From assembly GCA_945971755.1 (NCBI GenBank), contig CAMFPJ010000039.1:1-11483 (forward strand): a stretch of DNA of 11,483 nucleotides, in the 5' to 3' direction. This stretch comes from an uncultured Clostridia bacterium (GTDB taxonomy: Bacteria; Bacillota; Clostridia; Oscillospirales; Acutalibacteraceae). The position numbers and the translations under genes were made by a program. Below, piece by piece: positions 7,297 to 11,483 of the stretch. Every line of letters starts with the position of its first letter. Position 1 is the stretch's first letter. The notes beneath the pieces were generated by a model. That model was not told the origin of the DNA and did not search any database. It saw nothing but the letters and a program-made list of their open reading frames with translations.

Positions 7297-7320
7297 GCAG
7301 GCAAGTTTTCACTTACCTGC
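7297..7320 (-). promoter_or_regulatory. Strong GAAA-capped hairpin between pgk and tpiA
   Basis: In the minus-strand RNA, GCAGGUAAGU (7320-7311) pairs with ACUUGCCUGC (7306-7297), a 10-bp stem with one G-U pair closed by a GAAA tetraloop of the stable GNRA class. The A run lies on the plus-strand right side, so the U run is 5' of the hairpin in the RNA and no U run follows it. It is therefore not a classical terminator. It is more likely an mRNA stability or processing element that separates pgk and tpiA expression. Confidence 0.7.
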
Positions 7321-7330
7321 AAAAAAATTA

Positions 7331-8527
7331 TTATTTCTTTTCGTTAAGTGCTGCAATGCCGGGGAGTTCTTTACCCTCAAGATACTCGAGTGAAGCACCG
7401 CCGCCTGTTGAGATGTGCGACATCTTGTCAGCAAATCCAAGCTTTTGAATTGCTGCAGCAGAGTCACCGCCGCCAATAATTGAAATTGCGTTGCTGTCAG
7501 CAATAGCAGTTGCAACTGCAACTGTACCCGAAGCAAAGTTTGCCCATTCGGAAACACCCATGGGACCGTTCCAAATTACTGTTCCTGCATCTTTAACAGC
7601 GTCTGCAAAAATCTTCTGTGTTTCGGGACCGATGTCAAGGCCCATCCATCCGTCGGGAATTTCATCGGAATTTACTATCATAGCCTCAGTATTGGGGTCA
7701 TATTCCCTACCAACCTTATTATCAACCGGAATGAGGAATTTAACACCTTTTGCTTCTGCTTTTTCCATCATTTCTTTTGCAAGGTCAACTTTGTCAGCCT
7801 CAAGAAGTGAATTACCGATTTGGTGACCTAATGACTTCATAAATGTGTAAGCCATACCGCCGCCAACGATAAGTGTGTCGCACTTGTCAATAAGGTTTGT
7901 GATAACACCGATTTTATCAGAAACCTTTGCACCGCCGAGAATTGCAACTAAAGGTCTCTTCGGATTTTCAAGAGCGCCGCCGATGAATTGAATTTCCTTC
8001 TGGATAAGGTATCCGCAAGCTGCGGGAAGATAATCTGCAACGCCTGTTGTTGAGGAGTGTGCTCTGTGTGCAGAACCGAATGCATCATTAACATAAAGTT
8101 CTGCAAGAGAAGCAAACTTCTTAGAAAGATCAGGGTCGTTCTTTGTCTCACCCGGTTCAAAGCGAACGTTTTCAAGAAGAAGAACTTCGCCTTCTTTAAG
8201 GTCAGCAGCGAGTGATTGTGCACTTTCACCAACAACGTCATCTGCCATTTTTACTTCCTGTCCGAGAAGTTCAGAGAGTCTGGCAGCAACGGGTTTCATT
8301 GAAAACTCCGGGTTAACCTCGCCTTTCGGGCGACCGAGATGTGAGCAAAGAATAACCTTTGCGCCGTTGTCAATAAGATACTTAATTGTAGGTAGTGATG
8401 CAACAATTCTCTTGTCGCTTGTAATCACACCGTTTTCCATTTTTACATTGAAGTCACAACGTACAAGAACTTTCTTGCCTTTTACGTCAAAATCTTCAAC
8501 AGTCATTTTGTTTAATGCACTGCTCAT
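7331..8527 (-). CDS. pgk: Phosphoglycerate kinase
   Basis: Transfers phosphate from 1,3-bisphosphoglycerate to ADP, the first ATP-yielding step of lower glycolysis. Its 398 residues are typical. The N-domain substrate site is seen in VRCDFNVK (22-29), SHLGRPKG (62-69), LENVRFEPGE (118-127) and DAFGSAHRAHSSTTG (148-162). The nucleotide-binding C domain has GGAKVSDKI (198-206), GGGMAYTF (222-229), WNGPMGVSE (319-327) and GGGDSAAA (352-359). ATG 8527 follows AAAGGATGA and is preferred over the in-frame ATG seven codons later, which has no ribosome binding site. It opens pgk-tpiA-gpmI. gap, usually just upstream in Firmicutes, is replaced here by an unrelated WYL regulator gene. Confidence 0.97.
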   Translation of the reverse strand: MSSALNKMTVEDFDVKGKKVLVRCDFNVKMENGVITSDKRIVASLPTIKYLIDNGAKVILCSHLGRPKGEVNPEFSMKPVAARLSELLGQEVKMADDVVGESAQSLAADLKEGEVLLLENVRFEPGETKNDPDLSKKFASLAELYVNDAFGSAHRAHSSTTGVADYLPAACGYLIQKEIQFIGGALENPKRPLVAILGGAKVSDKIGVITNLIDKCDTLIVGGGMAYTFMKSLGHQIGNSLLEADKVDLAKEMMEKAEAKGVKFLIPVDNKVGREYDPNTEAMIVNSDEIPDGWMGLDIGPETQKIFADAVKDAGTVIWNGPMGVSEWANFASGTVAVATAIADSNAISIIGGGDSAAAIQKLGFADKMSHISTGGGASLEYLEGKELPGIAALNEKK

Positions 8528-8562
8528 AAGATTTCATCCTTTCGAATTTTATTTCCTTTGAT

Positions 8563-8591
8563 ATTTTATACTACTCACTCTCTTTTTTCAA
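8563..8591 (-). promoter_or_regulatory. Promoter of pgk-tpiA-gpmI
   Basis: On the minus strand TTGAAA (8591-8586) is followed by TAAAAT (8568-8563) at 17 bp, or by the overlapping TATAAA (8570-8565) at 15 bp. It lies in the 93-bp gap after the WYL gene, where no clear terminator is seen. Some read-through from the upstream gene is therefore possible. Confidence 0.7.
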
Positions 8592-8620
8592 GAGAATTAG
8601 TAAAATTTGTTAAAACTTTA

Positions 8621-9622
8621 TCACTTTTTACAATGATAAAGGTCCAAAATAGATTTACTTTTATCTATTATCATATTCTTTAGCTCTTTTGGACACTTAA
8701 CGGTTATATTATCACCGTACTGCATTATCTTTGAAGCAAGTCCTTGGGTTATTGCAAGATTAAGCCTTGCAGAAAAGCATTCACTGTCATAAGGGAAAAT
8801 TGAAGTCCTTTCGCCGAACTCATCAAGAAATTCCTCGACAATCTCATTTTTACAGATAAGTTCAACAGGTTTGATGTCGCCGGAAAACATTGAAAGATGC
8901 TTGTTGCTGTAATCAGCCGCATCAAAACTCACGGTATATGGCGAAACTTCAGAAAAATGTCTCGCCTTCTTATCGGTGACGGTAACGCTTTTAATTCTGT
9001 CAACTCTCAAATGAATTAAATTATCATACTTTGAGTGGTTTCCTACAAGGTAATAATGGTCGTCAGCCCAAATAAGTGAATACGGGTTAATTAAAAGTTC
9101 TTTTTCTTCATAGTGAGGCTTAATGTCATCGGTAATTTTACGCCTTCTGTAAATAATCTCAACCTGCTTTTTCATAATTATTGCATTATGAAGAGAATCG
9201 ATGGTGTAAAAAAGACTTTCATTATCTCGCTTATTACGGTTGTCAATATAAACCTGTTTTTCAATTCGGCTGTATTGATAAACGCTTGCATACTTACTGA
9301 ACTTTTTAAGAAGAGCCTTTGACTTTTTAGCAGAAATAAAATCAGCAGACTGAACCGCGTCAATCATCAATCGAATCTCGGGAAGCTCAAACTCATGCGA
9401 TGCCAAAAAGAATCCTTTTTTTGTGCCCGCTTTAATAATGTCATATCCGTACTCTTCAAGAGCATCAATACAGTCATAAACTGTTTTTCTCTCGCAGGTA
9501 ATATTATATTCACTTTTAAGTAAATCAATAATTTCCGTTGAATTCAAAGGGTGTTCTTCATCGGAATATGCAGATAAAATATCTGCAATATAAAGAATTC
9601 GAAGTTTAGAATTAGTAGTCAT
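8621..9622 (-). CDS. WYL-domain transcriptional regulator with N-terminal helix-turn-helix
   Basis: A 333-residue DNA-binding regulator of the DeoR-like HTH plus WYL type. Residues about 5-75 form a winged helix (HTH_11-like): helix RILYIADILSAYS, then a recognition region CERKTVYDCIDALEEYGYDI and the wing KAGTKKGFFL. After a linker, residues about 140-215 form the WYL domain, with IIYRRR (156-161), INPYSLIWADDHYYLVG (178-194) and HLRVDRI (204-210). A C-terminal extension of the WCX type follows. WYL domains are thought to sense ligands, often nucleic acids or nucleotides; the ligand here is unknown. The ATG lies one base after the stop codon of the GH2 gene with no good ribosome binding site, so translation is probably coupled. 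It probably controls its own GH2 operon. No defence genes are nearby. Confidence 0.88.
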   Translation of the reverse strand: MTTNSKLRILYIADILSAYSDEEHPLNSTEIIDLLKSEYNITCERKTVYDCIDALEEYGYDIIKAGTKKGFFLASHEFELPEIRLMIDAVQSADFISAKKSKALLKKFSKYASVYQYSRIEKQVYIDNRNKRDNESLFYTIDSLHNAIIMKKQVEIIYRRRKITDDIKPHYEEKELLINPYSLIWADDHYYLVGNHSKYDNLIHLRVDRIKSVTVTDKKARHFSEVSPYTVSFDAADYSNKHLSMFSGDIKPVELICKNEIVEEFLDEFGERTSIFPYDSECFSARLNLAITQGLASKIMQYGDNITVKCPKELKNMIIDKSKSILDLYHCKK

Positions 9623-9623
9623 A

Positions 9624-11396
9624 TTATTTCACAAATTCCATTTTTTTATTTATTTCCTTGAGGACTTTCTCACTGATTTTAATATGCTCACGGTCATAAG
9701 TCATAATGCCGTTTAACTCATTTTCAACGTCACTTATCTGTGTATAGACAGTGGCACAAAGTCCCTTATCTATGAGCGGAATAACCTGCTTTTCGTGAAG
9801 ATTTTTGTATGCCGCGGAAAGAGTATCAGTATTTTTGAATTTAAGGTAAAGTCCAAACACTTTGTCGTTTGACCAAGTATGCCCCGACATTGTGTTTTGA
9901 TATCCGCCGTATTCCGAAATGACAAAAATACGCTCATCTTTTTTGCTTATTCTCTTAGGGATAGGCAAAACGTACTTATGCATACTGTTGCAGTCTCCTG
10001 TGCCTTGGTCGTACCAACCGCTTGCATGGTCAACAAGACGGGTTTTATCAAACTCTTTGACCGCATTGGCAATCTGAACGGAATCAAACTGACCCCAGCC
10101 TTCATTAAACGGAACCCACATACAAATTGATGTGTGGTTATAAAGCTGATTCAAAAGTTCATTAAGTTCTCTCTTAAAATCGTCACGGGCTTCTTTTTTT
10201 TCACGCTTAAATGTTGTATATTTGTTATCTTTGACTTTAATACCGAGATTTGGAAGAACACCCGCGTAAAAATCACCGATATAGGCACCACCGCTCATCA
10301 TGTCCTGCCACACAAGCATACCGAGCCTGTCACAATGGTAATACCATCGGTCAAGCTCAAGTTTAATATGCTTGCGAATCATATTAAAGCCGAGCGATTT
10401 TACTGTTTCAATATCATAAATCATTGCTTCATCAGCGGGCGGAGTCATACCTCCGTCTGACCAATATCCCTGATCAAGTAGTCCGCGCTGAAAATACGGC
10501 TCATTATTAAGCATAAATCTCTTTATACCGTATTTGTCTTTGCCGACCGAGAATTTTCTCATACCGAAATAACTGTAAACAGTATCAATAACTTTCCCGT
10601 CGAAAATCAATTCAAGTTTAATGTTATAGAGATAAGGTGTTTCGGGAGTCCAAAGATTTATCTTTTCAAAATAGATTTTGTCATCAAGTAAAATATTGGT
10701 CTCAACAACAGTTTCGCCGCTGTCGTCATCAGTGACAGTTACCTTTAAGGAACAGTTGTATTCACCTGACGTAGTTGCTTTAATTTCGAGTGATTTTTCG
10801 TCAATATCGGGAGTTAAACGAATTTTTTTAATATGACACACATCTACTGCTTCAATCCAAACAGGTTGCCAAATTCCCGAAGTAGCAGTGTACCAGAATC
10901 CTTTAGGCTTCAAAACCTGCTTACCTCTTTGCTGCCAACCCGCGTCAGTCGGGTCATAAACACAAACAACGAGCTCATTTTCACCGTCTTTAAGTGAATC
11001 TGTAATATCAAACGAAAATGAACAGTAACCGCCCGAATGAGTTCCAACAAGGGCTTTATTAACATAAACCTTACACTGCCAGTCAACTGCAGCAAAGTTA
11101 AGAATTGTTCGAAGTCCGTTAAAAGATTCCGGAACAGTAAAGTTCTTTCTGTACCAAAGCCTTTTTGCAGGTAAAAGTGCTTTTTCAACGCCTGAAAGCA
11201 TAGATTCAATAGCAAAAGGCACTACAATTTCACCGTCAAAGTTGTCTGCCCATTCGCAAGATGCATCTTTTATCGCATATTCATAAATTCCGTTAAGGGA
11301 CTGCCAATTCTTACGTTCCATTTGCGGACGTGGATATTCAGGCAACGGTGATTCTCTATCAACCTTATCCGTCCAACGTGTTTTCATAAAGCCCAT
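9624..11396 (-). CDS. Glycoside hydrolase family 2 enzyme (beta-galactosidase or beta-glucuronidase type)
   Basis: Retaining exo-glycosidase of about 590 residues. A sugar-binding jelly-roll domain lies at about 25-185, including FWYTATSGIWQPVWIE (167-182). An immunoglobulin-like domain spans about 186-285 and a TIM barrel about 286-590. The acid/base is E432 in MWVPFNEGWGQ and the nucleophile E495 in VISEYGG. There is no signal peptide, so it acts in the cytoplasm on imported small glycosides. It is far shorter than LacZ (about 1,020 residues) and lacks the C-terminal LacZ domains; beta-galactosidase, beta-glucuronidase and other exo-activities remain possible. I place the start at ATG 11396, eight bases after GGAGG. 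A TTG start at 11411 would lie within that ribosome binding site. A WYL regulator follows in the same operon. Confidence 0.9.
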   Translation of the reverse strand: MGFMKTRWTDKVDRESPLPEYPRPQMERKNWQSLNGIYEYAIKDASCEWADNFDGEIVVPFAIESMLSGVEKALLPAKRLWYRKNFTVPESFNGLRTILNFAAVDWQCKVYVNKALVGTHSGGYCSFSFDITDSLKDGENELVVCVYDPTDAGWQQRGKQVLKPKGFWYTATSGIWQPVWIEAVDVCHIKKIRLTPDIDEKSLEIKATTSGEYNCSLKVTVTDDDSGETVVETNILLDDKIYFEKINLWTPETPYLYNIKLELIFDGKVIDTVYSYFGMRKFSVGKDKYGIKRFMLNNEPYFQRGLLDQGYWSDGGMTPPADEAMIYDIETVKSLGFNMIRKHIKLELDRWYYHCDRLGMLVWQDMMSGGAYIGDFYAGVLPNLGIKVKDNKYTTFKREKKEARDDFKRELNELLNQLYNHTSICMWVPFNEGWGQFDSVQIANAVKEFDKTRLVDHASGWYDQGTGDCNSMHKYVLPIPKRISKKDERIFVISEYGGYQNTMSGHTWSNDKVFGLYLKFKNTDTLSAAYKNLHEKQVIPLIDKGLCATVYTQISDVENELNGIMTYDREHIKISEKVLKEINKKMEFVK

Positions 11397-11425
11397 AGAA
11401 CATTCCTCCAAATATATATGTAAGT

Positions 11426-11454
11426 ATTTTATAACAAAATAAGTAATTTGTCTA
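11426..11454 (-). promoter_or_regulatory. Promoter of the GH2-WYL operon
   Basis: On the minus strand TAGACA (11454-11449) is followed at 17 bp by TAAAAT (11431-11426), or at 15 bp by TATAAA (11433-11428). It lies about 30 bp before the GH2 start codon. The -10 overlaps the left arm of the inverted repeat, so a protein bound there would block initiation. Confidence 0.7.
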
Positions 11455-11482
11455 TTGAAAAAGTAAAAATATTTTGTTATAA
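11429..11482. repeat. 13-bp inverted repeat over the two divergent -10 regions
   Basis: TTATAACAAAATA (11429-11441) and its exact reverse complement (11470-11482) are separated by 28 bp. Each arm overlaps the -10 of one of two divergent promoters. The arm centres are 41 bp apart, about four helical turns, so two bound proteins would face the same side of the DNA. Part of the similarity comes from the shared -10 sequence, but TATTTTGT upstream of the -10 is not required by sigma factor. Confidence 0.8.
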
Positions 11483-11483
11483 T
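11455..11483 (+). promoter_or_regulatory. Divergent promoter reading out of the right edge
   Basis: On the plus strand TTGAAA (11455-11460) and TATAAT (11478-11483) are 17 bp apart; the -10 is perfect and the -35 has one mismatch. Its -35 directly abuts the -35 of the GH2 promoter. It implies a gene on the plus strand just beyond the window, plausibly a transporter for the GH2 substrate; this cannot be seen here. Confidence 0.72.

Noticed and set aside
7274..7312. N-terminal extension of tpiA starting at 7312
   Set aside because: The extension encodes residues not seen in triosephosphate isomerases and starts within the intergenic hairpin. The ATG at 7273 has a good ribosome binding site.
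7309..7557. Minus-strand open frame overlapping the end of pgk
   Set aside because: It is an out-of-frame reading of pgk, rich in L and Q, with no ribosome binding site.
8581..8595. Small inverted repeat CTCTT/AAGAG around the -35 of the pgk promoter
   Set aside because: Five-base arms in AT-rich sequence are expected by chance, and no second site supports an operator or terminator.
8621..9622. WYL protein as part of a phage-defence island
   Set aside because: WYL regulators occur in defence loci, but the neighbours here are a glycosidase and glycolytic genes, with no nuclease, methylase, CRISPR or toxin gene in view.
11397..11411. TTG start of the GH2 gene at 11411
   Set aside because: The TTG overlaps the GGAGG that serves the ATG at 11396, so it would have no ribosome binding site of its own.

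Overview
The window looks like a chromosomal segment from a low-GC, Gram-positive anaerobe of the Firmicutes (probably a gut clostridium). The reasons are AT-rich DNA, strong AGGAGG or AAAGGTGA ribosome binding sites, SigA-type promoters, Bacillus-like forms of Pdp, Cdd, DeoB and GpmI, and a PyrR-type attenuator. This assignment is an inference; no rRNA or other taxonomic marker is present. Every recognisable gene lies on the minus strand, so transcription runs from the right end to the left end.

Layout from right to left, in the direction of transcription. (1) 11483-8621: a back-to-back divergent promoter region at the right edge, then a cytoplasmic glycoside hydrolase family 2 enzyme and, one base after its stop codon, a WYL-domain transcriptional regulator. 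(2) 8591-4899: a glycolytic operon pgk-tpiA-gpmI with its own promoter, a strong hairpin between pgk and tpiA, and a clear intrinsic terminator after gpmI. (3) 4895-1246: a promoter followed by deoC-deoB-cdd-pdp, a tightly packed operon for breaking down (deoxy)ribonucleosides. (4) 1225-1: a consensus promoter, a leader with a PyrR-binding hairpin and an attenuator, and then the 5' part of pyrC (dihydroorotase), which runs off the left edge.

The genes fit together metabolically. Cdd deaminates (deoxy)cytidine, Pdp releases the base and (deoxy)ribose-1-phosphate, DeoB makes the 5-phosphate, and DeoC splits deoxyribose-5-phosphate into acetaldehyde and glyceraldehyde-3-phosphate. That triose phosphate enters the lower glycolysis encoded next door (TpiA, Pgk, GpmI). 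gap and eno are not in the window. The GH2 enzyme would supply sugar to the same pathway. PyrC belongs to de novo pyrimidine synthesis, and its leader indicates separate, UMP-sensitive control.

The most unusual feature is a perfect, in-frame 288-bp tandem duplication inside pyrC (75-650). It would add 96 residues and repeat two of the metal-binding histidines. It is either a very recent mutation or an assembly artefact. The other points worth attention are the complete PyrR attenuator in front of pyrC, the symmetric divergent promoter with a 13-bp inverted repeat at the right edge, and the GNRA-capped hairpin between pgk and tpiA. I found no CRISPR array, mobile element, tRNA or rRNA, and no convincing new multi-gene system.
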